A stretch of 57,525 nucleotides of DNA from Acidobacteriota bacterium (GCA_021296475.1 JAGWAJ010000010.1:31792-89316); one strand, 5' to 3'; numbered from the stretch's first letter, positions 34,554 through 43,488 are shown. Notes: generated by a model not told the origin, from the letters alone. Made by a program: numbers and translations.

Positions 34554-35786
34554 TCAAGCATACTCCGGCGCCATTCGCGCCGCGGTCGCCGCCGGCCGGT
34601 GCGGCAGTGCCGGTGCCTGCCGCCGCGCCGGCCGCCGCGCGGGCAGCGCGTTGAGGTGCCGCGCCAGCGCATCGAGGCTCGCCAGGTTGTGGACCGGCAG
34701 GAAGTCGTCGATGAACGGCAGCGCGGCCTGCATGCCGCGGGTCAGGGGCAGGTAGTCGGGCGACCCGAGCAGGGGGTTCAGCCAGATGAGCCGTTGGCAG
34801 GAGCGCTGCAGGCGCCCCATCTCGAGGCGCAGCACGTCCGGTTCGCCGCGGTCCCAGCCGTCCGAGATCAGCAGCACCACGGGGCTCTGGCCGCGCACGC
34901 GGCGGGCCCAGTCGACGTTGAAGGCGCGCAGCGTCTCGCCGATGCGGGTGCCGCCCCCGAAGTCGCCGATCGTCCGCGGCAGCGTGGGCACGACCGCCCC
35001 CGCGGCCCGCGCGGCGAGCTGTCGCGTGATGCGGGTGAGGCGCGTGGCGAACACGAACGACTCCACCCGCGCCGTCCGGTCCCTGCCGCTCAGGGTGTGC
35101 ACGAAGTGGAGCAGCATGCGGCTGTAGCGTTCCATCGACCCGCTGACGTCGCACAGCAGCACGAGGGGCCGCGGCTTCGTCTTGCGCCGACGGGTCGGCC
35201 GGTCGACGATCTCGCCGCCGTAGCGCAGGTTGGTGCGTATGGTGCGGCGCAGATCGAGGAGCGGACCGCGACCGGCCGTCCAGCGTCGCGACCGGCGCGC
35301 CCCGAGCTCCCAGTCGAGATCGGCAATCAGGCGCTGGGCGGCCGCCACCTCCGCTTCCGTGAACTGCTCGAAGTCCTTGGCGTAGAGCGCGTCCCGACTG
35401 CTGTAGCTGAGCGCAGCCATCCGCTCCACCTGGTAGCGCGGCTCACGGCTTGCGTCCCCGCTCTCGCCCTCGCCGCCCGGCGGCAGCTCCGACTCGTACT
35501 CCGGCTGTCCGGAGCGCCGCGTCTCGCCCATCGCGCGCAGGTCGCGCGGCGTCCAGTCGCCGTGCGGCCGCCGCCAGAACACGCGGAACGCTTCGTCGAA
35601 CGGCTCCAGATCCTCGACCCGGTGCACCAGCAGGCACCGGAGCGTGTGGTAGAAGTCGGCCCGCCGCCCGACGTCGACGTGCGCCAGTGCGGCGGCGACG
35701 TCGCGCGTCCGCCCCGCCTGCACGTCGAGTCCCAGCCGGTGCAGCATGCGGACGAAGTGCAGCAGGTTGTGGAGCAGGTAGGACAT
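34554..35786 (-). CDS. coxE: CoxE-like VWA-domain protein
   Basis: A 410-residue protein. Its C-terminal half is a von Willebrand A domain with MIDAS motif LVLLCDVSGSMERYSRMLLH (DxSGS) and LLISDGWDRGEPD, preceded by a conserved CoxE region (ALYAKDFEQFTEAEVAAAQR and DLRRTIRTNLRYGGEIV). CoxE works with the MoxR-type ATPase CoxD in inserting or maturing the Mo/Cu centre of CO dehydrogenase; here the same role is expected for the related enzyme. ATG 35786 follows an AGGAACG site. It lies 142 bp after the MoxR gene. Confidence 0.88.
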   Translation of the reverse strand: MSYLLHNLLHFVRMLHRLGLDVQAGRTRDVAAALAHVDVGRRADFYHTLRCLLVHRVEDLEPFDEAFRVFWRRPHGDWTPRDLRAMGETRRSGQPEYESELPPGGEGESGDASREPRYQVERMAALSYSSRDALYAKDFEQFTEAEVAAAQRLIADLDWELGARRSRRWTAGRGPLLDLRRTIRTNLRYGGEIVDRPTRRRKTKPRPLVLLCDVSGSMERYSRMLLHFVHTLSGRDRTARVESFVFATRLTRITRQLAARAAGAVVPTLPRTIGDFGGGTRIGETLRAFNVDWARRVRGQSPVVLLISDGWDRGEPDVLRLEMGRLQRSCQRLIWLNPLLGSPDYLPLTRGMQAALPFIDDFLPVHNLASLDALARHLNALPARRPARRQAPALPHRPAATAARMAPEYA

Positions 35787-35928
35787 CCCGGTTCGTTCCT
35801 GACGGCGCTGCGACCCGCGTTGCCGCATGACACGGTCGCCACCGTGCTGCGCAAGGCCGGGGTGCTTCTGAGGTGACCGTCGCCCGTTCTGGTTTGTCCA
35901 GGAGAGCCTTGCAGAAGAACGGCGTCGG

Positions 35929-36921
35929 TCACCGGGGAGCGGACGCGTTCGCACCGGCCGTCCGTGCCCCGGGGGCCTTGGCCCGGTTCAGCATCTGCTG
36001 GATCCGCTCGCCGCGGACGGCCTGCAGATCCTCCTGCGTCTTGAGGACGATGCCCAGGGTGCGGTCGATGGTCTCCGCGTCGAGCTCCTGCCGGTCGAGC
36101 GCGACGAGCGCCGCCACCCAGTCGAGGGTCTCCGAGACGCCGGTCACCTTGTAGAGGTCAGCCTGGCGGAGCTCCTGCACGAAGCCGGTCACCTGCTCGG
36201 CCAGCAGCGCCGGCGCGCCCGGCACCCGGGTCGTGATGATGCGCAGCTCCTTCTCGAAGCTCGGGTAGTCGATCCAGGCGAAGACGCAGCGGCGCTTCAG
36301 CGCGTCGTGCAGCTCGCGCGTCCGGTTCGAGGTGATGACGACCACCGGCGGGGTCGCCGCCCTGATGGTGCCGAGCTCGGGGATGGTGATCTGGAAGTCG
36401 GACAGCAGTTCCAGCAGATAGCCCTCGAACTCCTCGTCGGCGCGGTCGAGCTCGTCGATCAGGAGCACGGGCGGTCTCGGGCGCCCGTCGCGGAGCGCCT
36501 GCAGCAGCGGCCGTTCGATCAGGAAGTCGGGTCCGAAGAGCTCCCGGACGCGCGTCGCATGGTTGCCGGCGTCCCCGTCGCCCGCCGTATCGTCGCGCGC
36601 CGCCACTTCGGCGCTCCCGGCCTGCGCCGCCTCAGCCAGGCGGATCTCGATGAGCTGCCGCGCGTAGTTCCACTCGTAGACCGCGTGCGTGACGTCGAGC
36701 CCCTCGTAGCACTGCAGCCGGATGAGGTCGGCGTCGAGCGCGGTCGCGAGCACCTTCGCCACCTCCGTCTTGCCGACCCCCGCTTCGCCCTCGAGCAGGA
36801 GCGGCCGGCGCAGCCTCAGGGCCAGATAGATGGCTGTCGCGAGGCCGTCGTCCGCGATGTACAGGTGCTCCGACAGGAGGTGCCGGAGGTCGTCGATGGA
36901 TGCGGGCGTCAATGGCGGCAT
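35929..36921 (-). CDS. coxD: MoxR-family AAA ATPase (CoxD-like)
   Basis: A 330-residue MoxR ATPase. Walker A is LLLEGEAGVGKTEVAKVLAT, Walker B is PPVLLIDELDRADEEFEGYL, and VVVITSNRTRELHDALKRRC gives sensor 1 and the Arg finger region. A short insertion (AEVAARDDTAGDGDAGNHAT) lies after the Walker A half. In CO-dehydrogenase clusters CoxD with CoxE matures the active site. It lies between the hydroxylase subunits (131 bp after the FAD-subunit gene) and coxE. ATG 36921 is the only reasonable start. Confidence 0.92.
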   Translation of the reverse strand: MPPLTPASIDDLRHLLSEHLYIADDGLATAIYLALRLRRPLLLEGEAGVGKTEVAKVLATALDADLIRLQCYEGLDVTHAVYEWNYARQLIEIRLAEAAQAGSAEVAARDDTAGDGDAGNHATRVRELFGPDFLIERPLLQALRDGRPRPPVLLIDELDRADEEFEGYLLELLSDFQITIPELGTIRAATPPVVVITSNRTRELHDALKRRCVFAWIDYPSFEKELRIITTRVPGAPALLAEQVTGFVQELRQADLYKVTGVSETLDWVAALVALDRQELDAETIDRTLGIVLKTQEDLQAVRGERIQQMLNRAKAPGARTAGANASAPR

Positions 36922-37052
36922 GGTCGAGTCACGCGCGCAAACGCCACGGCGCGATTCCTGGCGCACCGGGATGGTCACTTCCGGGCCATAGCGGAGACGC
37001 TGCCCGTCCGGACGCACGGTTTTCCTGGCCTGAATCGGGTCGACGGAGCTCC

Positions 37053-37973
37053 CTACCCTGCCTGCTCCGCCGTGGCCCGCTCCGCCGCGGCCGCGAGCGC
37101 CCGCCGCACGTACACGGGGGAGACCGCCTTGCGGTATTCGGCCGACGCGAAGACGTCGCCCAGCAGATCGCCGCCGAGGTCGCCGCCGACCGCGTCCGAG
37201 GCGGCTGCGAACGTCTCGGAGGTGAGCGCCTGGCCGGCGAGCGCGCCCTCGACGGCGCCGCAGCGCGTCGGCGCCGGCACGAGCCCGCCGATGGCGACCG
37301 CCGCCTCGCCGCACGTCGGGTCGCCCTTGCCCTGGCCGGTCAGCGCCGAGAGCCAGCCCCGGCCGGCGACGGTGATCGAGGCCGCCACGCCGATGACGGC
37401 GTAGCGCGACGCGGGGTGCGAGTACTTGACGTAGGCCGTTCCCCGTTTGCCGCCGACCGGGATCTGGATGGAAGTAACCAGATCACGCTCGCCCAGCGAC
37501 GTCATCATCACGCCCCGGAAGAAGTCGGCGACGCCGACCGCGCGTTCGCCCTCGGGTCCCGTGACATGCAGGGTCGCCCCGAGCGCCGCGAGCACGGTCG
37601 GGAGGTCGGACGCCGGGTCGGCGTGCGCCACGTTGCCCCCGATGGTGCCCCGATTGCGCACCGCGGGGTCGCCGATCTGGCCGGCCGCCTCGGCGAGGGC
37701 CGCCGCGTGCTGCTTCACGTCGGCCGACGCCGCGATCTCGGCGTGGGTCGTGAGCGCCCCGATGCGCAGCGTGTCGCCGGAGGTCGAGATACCCCGCAGC
37801 TCCGCGATCCGCCCGATGTCGATCACGGCTTCCGGCGCGGCGAGCCTCAGCTTCAGGAGCGGAATCAGGCTGTGCCCTCCGGCGAGGAGCTTCGCGCCGG
37901 GGTGCGCGGCCAGCAGTTGACCCGCCTCGGCCACCGAGCCCGCACGGTAGTACTCGAAGTCGGCAGAAAACAT
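37053..37973 (-). CDS. coxM: FAD-binding medium subunit of Mo hydroxylase (CoxM-like)
   Basis: A 306-residue FAD subunit of the xanthine-dehydrogenase family. Residues near 30 read AKLLAGGHSLIPLLKLRLAA, the first FAD motif; RNRGTIGGNVAHADPASDLP is the second (TIGGN). MTSLGERDLVTSIQIPV and KYSHPASRYAVIGVAASI follow. It transfers electrons from the 2Fe-2S subunit to the acceptor. The gene is 3 bp after the large-subunit gene. Confidence 0.93.
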   Translation of the reverse strand: MFSADFEYYRAGSVAEAGQLLAAHPGAKLLAGGHSLIPLLKLRLAAPEAVIDIGRIAELRGISTSGDTLRIGALTTHAEIAASADVKQHAAALAEAAGQIGDPAVRNRGTIGGNVAHADPASDLPTVLAALGATLHVTGPEGERAVGVADFFRGVMMTSLGERDLVTSIQIPVGGKRGTAYVKYSHPASRYAVIGVAASITVAGRGWLSALTGQGKGDPTCGEAAVAIGGLVPAPTRCGAVEGALAGQALTSETFAAASDAVGGDLGGDLLGDVFASAEYRKAVSPVYVRRALAAAAERATAEQAG

Positions 37974-37976
37974 GGC

Positions 37977-40358
37977 TCAGCTCCCCTTCGCTTCCTGAAT
38001 CGCGCGCCAGACCCGCTCGGGCGTCAGCGGCATGTCCACGCGCTTCACGCCGAGCGGCCGCAGGGCGTCCATCACTGCGTTGTAGACGGCCGCCGTCGAC
38101 GCGATGGTGCCCGCCTCGCCGATGCCCTTCACGCCCAGCGGGTGGTGCGGCGAGGGCGTGACGGTCGAGATGACGTCGAGGTCCGGCAGCAGGTCCGCGC
38201 GCGGCAGCGCGTAGTCGAGCATCGACCCGGTGACGAGCTGTCCGCTCTCGTCGTAGGCGGCGCCTTCCCAGAGCGCCTGCCCGACGCCCTGCACGATGCC
38301 GCCGTGGACCTGGCCCTCGACGATGACGGGGTTGATCTGCGGGCCGCAGTCGTCGAGCGCCGTGTAGCCGGTCAGCTCGACGTGCCCGGTACTCGAGTCG
38401 ACCTCGACCACCGCGAGGTGGGCGCCGTAGGGGAAGACGAAGTTCGGCGGATCGTAGAAGGTCGACGCCTCGAGGCCGGCCTCCATCCCCTCCGGCATGT
38501 CCCAGGCGACGTTCGCCATCAGGGCGATGTCCTGGATGGTCTTCGCCTTGTCGGGCGATCCCTTGACGAAGAACTTGCCGTCCTCGTAATCCATGTCGTC
38601 GACCGACGCCTCGAGCAGATGCGCGGCCAGCACCTTCGCCTTGTCGCGGATCTTGCGCACGGCGACGGCCAGCGCCGCCCCGCCCACCGCGGTGGTGCGG
38701 CTGCCGTAGGTGCCCCAGCCCATCGGCGTCGCGTCGGTGTCGCCGTGGAAGATCTTGACGTCGTCCGCGTCGACGCCGATCTCGCTGGCGACGATCTGCG
38801 CGAAGGTCGTCTCCTCGCCCTGCCCGTGCGGCGACGCGCCGATGAAGACGTGCACCTTCCCGGTCGGATGGAAGCGGACGATGGCGCTTTCCCACAGCCC
38901 GCCCTGGAACCCGATGGCGCCGGCCACCTGCGACGGTCCCAGCCCGCAGATCTCGACGTAGGACGAAAGGCCCAGGCCGAGGTACTTGCCGTTCGACGGA
39001 CCCGCCTTCTGTTTCTCGCGGAGCGCGGCGTAGCCGGTGTGCTGGACGAGCTTGTCGAGCGCCCCGGGGTAGTCGCCGCTGTCGTAGTTCAGCGTCGTCA
39101 CCACCTCGTGGCCGTCGTCGAACTTGGGGATGAAGTTCCTGCGGCGGACGTCGGCCGGATCCATGCCCAGCTCGCCGGCGAGCATGTCGATCACGCGCTC
39201 GAGCATGAACGTCGCTTCCGGCCGGCCGGCGCCGCGGTAGGCCTCCACCGGCACGCCGTTGGTGTAGACGCCGTAGACGTCCTCCTTGAGGGCCGGGATG
39301 GTGTAGCAGCCCGACAGCATCAGGCCGTGCAGGATGGTCGGGATGCCCGGGGCGGCGGTCGAGAGATACGCGCCCATCCCCGCGTGGACGGTGCAGCGCA
39401 GTCCGGTGATCCTGCCGTCCTTCGTGGCCGCGAGCTCGACGTCCTGGACGTGGTCGCGGCCGTGCGTCGTCGCCTGGTAGTTCTCGCTCCGGGTCTCGAT
39501 CCAGCGGACCGGAACGCCGAGCTGCTTCGAGCAGAACACCGTCAGGAAGTCGGCGGGATAGGCGGCGATCTTGCTGCCGAAGCCGCCTCCGACCTCCGGC
39601 GCGATGACCCGCAGCTTGTCCTCGGGGATCCCGGTGACGACCGAGCAGAGGAAGCGGACGATGTGCGGGTTCTGGGTCGTGTTCCAGAGCGTCAGCTCGC
39701 CGGTCGCGCGGTTGTACTGGGCCACCGCCCCGCGCGGCTCCATGGCGTTCGGGATCAGCCGCTGCTGGAGGATCCGCTCCTTGATGACGACGCCGTTCGC
39801 CTCGGCCTCGGCGAAGGCGGCATCGACGTCGCCGCCCCCCGCCACGGTCCAGTGGAATGCCTGGTTGCCGGGGATGTCGTCCCCGTTGACGTCCTTTGCG
39901 TGGAGTTGCGGCGCGTCGGCCGCCGCCGCCTTCTCCGGGTTGGTCACCGCGGGGAGCGGCTCGTAGTCGACCTCGATGAGCTCGAGGGCGTCCTGGGCCA
40001 GGGGCATCCGCTCCGCCACGAGCACCGCGACGATGTCGCCCGTGTAGCGGACGACGTCCTTGGCGATGCACGGGTAGGGCGCGATCCTGAGATTCGAATC
40101 GGGAAGCAGCCAGGCGCACGGCACCGGCTGCAGAGCGCCCTCGATGTCCGCCCCGGTGTAGACGGCGACGACCCCGGGGGCGGCCTTGGCCTTCTCCGTG
40201 TCGATGCGCGTGATCCGGGCGTGCGCGTGGCTGCTGCGGAGCATCGCCGCGTACACCATCCGGGGCAGCGTGATGTCGTGGGTATAGGTCGCGCTCCCGG
40301 TGATGAGGCGCGGGTCCTCGCGGCGGCGGATTCCGGAGCCGAAGATTCTGGTGCTCAT
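37977..40358 (-). CDS. coxL: Molybdopterin-binding large subunit (form II CoxL / aldehyde-oxidoreductase-like)
   Basis: A 793-residue Mo-hydroxylase large subunit: STRIFGSGIRRREDPRLITG start, EVGGGFGSKIAAYPADFLTV, VEAYRGAGRPEATFMLERVI (about 370), HGQGEETTFAQIVASEIGV and VKGIGEAGTIASTAAVYNAV with the catalytic Glu. The active-site loop is AYRGAGR, which marks form II; form I CO dehydrogenases have AYxCSFR. True CO oxidation is therefore uncertain and an aldehyde or heterocycle substrate is equally likely. The subunit order S-L-M is followed by maturation genes. ATG 40358 is clear. Confidence 0.93.
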   Translation of the reverse strand: MSTRIFGSGIRRREDPRLITGSATYTHDITLPRMVYAAMLRSSHAHARITRIDTEKAKAAPGVVAVYTGADIEGALQPVPCAWLLPDSNLRIAPYPCIAKDVVRYTGDIVAVLVAERMPLAQDALELIEVDYEPLPAVTNPEKAAAADAPQLHAKDVNGDDIPGNQAFHWTVAGGGDVDAAFAEAEANGVVIKERILQQRLIPNAMEPRGAVAQYNRATGELTLWNTTQNPHIVRFLCSVVTGIPEDKLRVIAPEVGGGFGSKIAAYPADFLTVFCSKQLGVPVRWIETRSENYQATTHGRDHVQDVELAATKDGRITGLRCTVHAGMGAYLSTAAPGIPTILHGLMLSGCYTIPALKEDVYGVYTNGVPVEAYRGAGRPEATFMLERVIDMLAGELGMDPADVRRRNFIPKFDDGHEVVTTLNYDSGDYPGALDKLVQHTGYAALREKQKAGPSNGKYLGLGLSSYVEICGLGPSQVAGAIGFQGGLWESAIVRFHPTGKVHVFIGASPHGQGEETTFAQIVASEIGVDADDVKIFHGDTDATPMGWGTYGSRTTAVGGAALAVAVRKIRDKAKVLAAHLLEASVDDMDYEDGKFFVKGSPDKAKTIQDIALMANVAWDMPEGMEAGLEASTFYDPPNFVFPYGAHLAVVEVDSSTGHVELTGYTALDDCGPQINPVIVEGQVHGGIVQGVGQALWEGAAYDESGQLVTGSMLDYALPRADLLPDLDVISTVTPSPHHPLGVKGIGEAGTIASTAAVYNAVMDALRPLGVKRVDMPLTPERVWRAIQEAKGS

Positions 40359-40372
40359 GGCTGAGACTCCCG

Positions 40373-40852
40373 CTACTGGTCCGCGGCGGCGGAGGCGCCG
40401 GCGGCATCCTTCACGGCGCGCACGATGTTCTGGTAGCCCGTGCACCGGCAGATGTTGCCCTCGAGGCCGTGCCGGATCTCCTCGTCGCTCGGCGACGCGT
40501 TCGTGCGCAGCAGCTCGTGCGACGCCAGGATCATCCCCGGCGTGCAGAAGCCGCACTGCAACCCGTGCTTGTTCCAGAAGCTCTCCTGCAGCGGATGGAG
40601 CTTCTCGCCGTCCGACAGACCCTCGATCGTCGTGACGCTCGCGCCGTCGGCCTGCACCGCCAGCGTCGTGCACGACTTCGCCGACACGCCGTCGATCAGC
40701 ACCGTGCACGAGCCGCACTGGCTCGTGTCGCAGCCGACCTTGGTACCGGTGAGGCCGACGTACACGCGGATGAAGTGGACCAGCAGCAGGCGCGGCTCGA
40801 TGTCGCGCTCGTAGCGGCGGCCGTTGATCGTGATCTTGACGGGGACCTTCAC
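40373..40852 (-). CDS. coxS: 2Fe-2S small subunit of Mo hydroxylase (CoxS-like)
   Basis: A 159-residue protein with two [2Fe-2S] centres: the ferredoxin-type [16 protein letters not shown] plus a Cys in AKSCTTLA, and the helical [16 protein letters not shown] with [15 protein letters not shown]. It carries electrons from the Mo centre to the FAD subunit. It begins the leftward hydroxylase operon; the large-subunit gene follows after 14 bp. Confidence 0.95.
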   Translation of the reverse strand: MKVPVKITINGRRYERDIEPRLLLVHFIRVYVGLTGTKVGCDTSQCGSCTVLIDGVSAKSCTTLAVQADGASVTTIEGLSDGEKLHPLQESFWNKHGLQCGFCTPGMILASHELLRTNASPSDEEIRHGLEGNICRCTGYQNIVRAVKDAAGASAAADQ

Positions 40853-40889
40853 GCGTCACCTCCGGTTGGAGTGAGCAAGGAGCGCGGCA

Positions 40890-41783
40890 TTATATCTCCG
40901 CGGGGCGGTTCGTCGCCCGCTCGTAGGCCTCGGCGCGGGCGAGCTTCTCGTCGACCCCGACGATCTGGTTGAACCGCTCGAACGCGATCAGCCGATCCGC
41001 GACGCCGGCCGACGTGCCGTCGGCGAGCAACGAGCCGTACACGGCTTCGAGGGCTCGGGCCGCGGCGTAGAGGCCGGTGAGCGGATACAGCACGAGCTGG
41101 AATCCGAGGGCCGCGAGTTCGTCGCGAGGGCGGAGCGGGGTTCGGCCCTGTTCGATCATGTTGGCCACGGTCGGCTTCGGGGCGCGGCGCCCGATCTCGG
41201 TCAGCTCGTCGAGCGAACGCGGCGCCTCGACGAAGGTGGCGTCCGCGCCTGCCGCCCGGGCCGCCTCCGCGCGCGCCAGGGCTTCCTCGAGGCCGCCGTC
41301 GGCGATGGCGTCGGTCCGGGCGACCAGGAAGAAATCGGCGCCGCCCTTCGCATCGACCGCCGCGCGGATCTTGGCCAGGTACTCGTCGCGCGCGACGACC
41401 GTCTTGTCGCGCATGTGCCCGCACCGCTTGGGCCAGCGCTGGTCCTCCAGGAAGCACCCGGCGGCACCGGCCGCGATGAGCTCGCGGACGGTGCGGACGA
41501 CGTTCAGGGGGTTCCCGTAGCCGGTGTCGGCGTCGACGATGATCGGAATCGCGACGCTGCGGCAGATGGAGCGCGCCCGCTCGATCACCTCCGTCTGCGT
41601 CAGCAGACCGACGTCGGGTTCGCCGAGGCTGGTCGCCGACACGGCGTAGCCCGAAACGAACGCCAGCTCGAAGCCGGCCCGCTCCGCCATCTTCGCCGAC
41701 AGCGCGTCGTAGACCCCGGGGAAGACCAGACTCCCCGCACGATCGAGCACCGACTGCACGCGACCCGCCATGTCGGCCCCCAT
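40890..41783 (-). CDS. Isocitrate lyase / PEP mutase family enzyme
   Basis: A 297-residue (alpha/beta)8 barrel. LVFPGVYDALSAKMAERAGF, the Mg-binding PIIVDADTGYGNPLNVVRTV, CFLEDQRWPKRCGHMRDK with the KRCGH catalytic-loop motif, and ADFFLVARTDAIADGGLEEA are visible. The family includes 2-methylisocitrate lyase, carboxyphosphonoenolpyruvate phosphonomutase and oxaloacetate decarboxylase; the exact reaction cannot be told. ATG 41783 or 41771 are both possible. It lies just upstream of the hydroxylase operon (37 bp before coxS) and may be part of it. Confidence 0.88.
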   Translation of the reverse strand: MGADMAGRVQSVLDRAGSLVFPGVYDALSAKMAERAGFELAFVSGYAVSATSLGEPDVGLLTQTEVIERARSICRSVAIPIIVDADTGYGNPLNVVRTVRELIAAGAAGCFLEDQRWPKRCGHMRDKTVVARDEYLAKIRAAVDAKGGADFFLVARTDAIADGGLEEALARAEAARAAGADATFVEAPRSLDELTEIGRRAPKPTVANMIEQGRTPLRPRDELAALGFQLVLYPLTGLYAAARALEAVYGSLLADGTSAGVADRLIAFERFNQIVGVDEKLARAEAYERATNRPAEI

Positions 41784-41881
41784 TAGACCATGAGACCGCC
41801 TGTCGACGGGGCGGTTCGGACCTGTGCAACGAGGCGCAGCCGGGCCGGGCGGGGGGCGGACATGCGCCCGAGGCGCCCGCG

Positions 41882-41980
41882 CCAGGAGTCTGCGCCGTAG
41901 ATCGGCGACGACTCCCGGAAGGTTGGTTGGAGCTCGTGCGCCGCAGACGGCGGCGGAGCCGTCAGGCGACGAATGGCGGG
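41882..41980 (+). repeat. Dispersed intergenic hairpin element, copy D
   Basis: The hairpin is CCAGGAGTCTGCGCCGTAGA with GACTCCCGG as the right arm, then GGTTGGTTGGAGCTCGTGCG, a short insertion (CCGCAGACGG) and the module GGCGGAGCCGTCAGGCGACG and AATGGCGGG. It fills the gap between the divergent PEP-mutase-like and haloalkane dehalogenase genes and ends 13 bp before the latter's start, so in this copy no gene ends at the hairpin. Confidence 0.8.
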
Positions 41981-41993
41981 ATACGATCGCGCG

Positions 41994-42881
41994 ATGACCG
42001 AACAGGCGATCTCCGCCGCGATGCCCTACGAGTCGCGGTTCGTCACCGTGGCCGGCTCTCGGATCCACTACGTCGAGGCGGGGGAGGGGGATCCGGTCCT
42101 CTTCCTCCACGGCAACCCGACGTCCTGCTACCTCTGGCGCAACGTCCTGCCGCACCTCGCGGGGGAGGCCCGCTGCGTGGCGATGGACCTCATCGGCATG
42201 GGTCGGTCGGACAAGCCGGACCTCGCGTATCGCCTCGTCGATCACGCCCGCTACGTCGACGGCTTCATCGAGGCGCTCGGCCTGCGGCGGCTGACGCTCG
42301 TGCTTCACGACTGGGGCTCCGCGCTCGGCTTCCACTACGCCCGGCGTCATGCCGCCAACGTGCGGGCCCTCGCGTTCCTGGAAGCGATCGTGCGCCCCGT
42401 GACGTGGGACGAGTGGCCGCGCACCGTCCGTCCCCTGTTCGAGAAGTTCCGCACGCCGGAGGTCGGCTGGGAGCTGGTGGTGAACCGGAACGCGTTCGTC
42501 GAGCAGGTGCTGCCGGGCGCGATTCTGCGGACCCTGAGCGACGAGGAGATGGAGCGCTACCGCGAGCCGTTCCGGGAGCCGCAGAGCCGCAAGCCGGTCT
42601 GGCGCTGGCCCAACGAGATCCCGATCGACGGGAGGCCGGCGGACGTGGACGCCCTGGTCGGAGACTACGCGGCGTGGCTCGCCGCATCCGACGTGCCGAA
42701 GCTGCTCCTGTACGCGCGGCCGGGCGCCATCCTGCGCAAGGATCTCGTCGCCTGGTGCCGCGAGCGCCTGCCCAACCTGACCGCCGTCGACGTCGGTCCC
42801 GGGCTGCACTTCGTGCAGGAGGACCAGCCGCACGCGATCGGGGAGGCGCTCCGAAGGTGGTACGGAGGCCTGCCCGGGTAG
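41994..42881 (+). CDS. dhaA: Haloalkane dehalogenase (DhaA-like)
   Basis: A 295-residue alpha/beta hydrolase. Residues line up with the family pentad: Asn41 (HGNPTSCYLW), nucleophile Asp106 and Trp107 (VLHDWGSALGF), Glu130 (FLEAIVRP) and His272 (GLHFVQEDQP). These are the positions of the Rhodococcus DhaA enzyme, so hydrolytic removal of halide from haloalkanes is a strong prediction. ATG 41994 is chosen; an ATG at 41973 lies inside repeat D. A perfect 9-bp hairpin spans its stop codon. Confidence 0.94.
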   Translation: MTEQAISAAMPYESRFVTVAGSRIHYVEAGEGDPVLFLHGNPTSCYLWRNVLPHLAGEARCVAMDLIGMGRSDKPDLAYRLVDHARYVDGFIEALGLRRLTLVLHDWGSALGFHYARRHAANVRALAFLEAIVRPVTWDEWPRTVRPLFEKFRTPEVGWELVVNRNAFVEQVLPGAILRTLSDEEMERYREPFREPQSRKPVWRWPNEIPIDGRPADVDALVGDYAAWLAASDVPKLLLYARPGAILRKDLVAWCRERLPNLTAVDVGPGLHFVQEDQPHAIGEALRRWYGGLPG

Positions 42882-42917
42882 GGGCAGGCCTCGGCGCAGA
42901 CCTGGAAGTCTGCGCCG
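42867..42917 (+). terminator. Two adjacent perfect hairpins at the dehalogenase 3' end
   Basis: GGCCTGCCC (42867-42875) and GGGCAGGCC (42882-42890) pair perfectly around the stop codon. Directly after, CGGCGCAGAC (42892-42901) and GTCTGCGCCG (42908-42917) form a perfect 10-bp stem. The second stem shares its right arm with the left arm of repeat E, so it competes with that hairpin. There is no T-tract. Confidence 0.6.
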
Positions 42918-42990
42918 TAGAACGGTGCAGACTCCCAGCAGGGTCGGTTGGGCGCCAGGCAGAGCCCGCAGGCGATGATTGGCGGGCTAG
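42905..42990 (+). repeat. Dispersed intergenic hairpin element, copy E
   Basis: Hairpin AGTCTGCGCCGT-AGA-ACGGTGCAGACT (one G-T wobble), followed by GGTCGGTTGGGCGCCAGGCA and GAGCCCGCAGGCGATGATTG, ending GCGGGCTAG. It lies between the dehalogenase and the convergent NTF2-like gene, whose open frame reads straight into it. Confidence 0.8.
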
Positions 42991-43008
42991 CGTGGCTAGC
43001 GGGTTGCG

Positions 43009-43488
43009 AACCGGCTGCGGAGCCTCGGCGGCCGGCGTGTTGTGCTGCATCGCGATGCGCCACTCGTCGCCTACCCGGGTGTAGGTCATCGTGTAGCGCC
43101 CCTCGTGCACGGTCTGCCGGCCCTGGCCGTTGTAGTTCACCGACAGCGAGTACTCGCCGTAGGCGATGCCGGTGTCCCCGATGACGCGGTACTGCTCGTT
43201 CTTCGTCTCGAACCGCGCGTCGGTCGTGGTGTTGAAGAAGAGCTGCCAGTCGAGCGCGCACGCCTCGCGTCCCTGCTTGCCGGACGTCGGACCGCAAGAA
43301 TAGAACGACAGCGCCTCGTCGTGCACCGAGTCGAGGAACCCGTCCATGTTGCCCGTGTTGAGGGCGGCTACGGCTTCCTCGAACGTCGCGCGCACGTCCG
43401 CCACCTCGTCGTCGGCGGCCGCGGCGGGGCCGGCCGCCACCATCAGGGTCAGGGTCATCGCGATCGGCAACAGTCTGCTGGTGCGCAT
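43009..43488 (-). CDS. Secreted SnoaL/NTF2-like (DUF4440-type) protein with no stop before the repeat
   Basis: From ATG 43488 (AAGGAG site, 6 nt) the frame gives a signal peptide (LLPIAMTLTLMVAAGPAAAA), then a SnoaL-like domain: VRATFEEAVAALNTGNMDGF, DEALSFYSCGPTSGKQGREA, YGEYSLSVNYNGQGRQTVH and a terminal GDEWRIAMQHNTPAAEAPQP. Homologues end about here, but the frame has no stop and continues through repeat E and antisense to dhaA until 42265. The 3' boundary given is the last family-like residue, not a stop. The native stop was probably lost when the repeat inserted, or through a frameshift. Confidence 0.65.

Noticed and set aside
37977-40358. Form I carbon monoxide dehydrogenase
   Set aside because: The active-site loop is AYRGAGR and not AYxCSFR, so only a form II or related hydroxylase is supported.
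36900-40364. An 1154-residue rightward open frame
   Set aside because: It lies wholly antisense to the FAD and Mo-hydroxylase subunit genes and shows no family motif.
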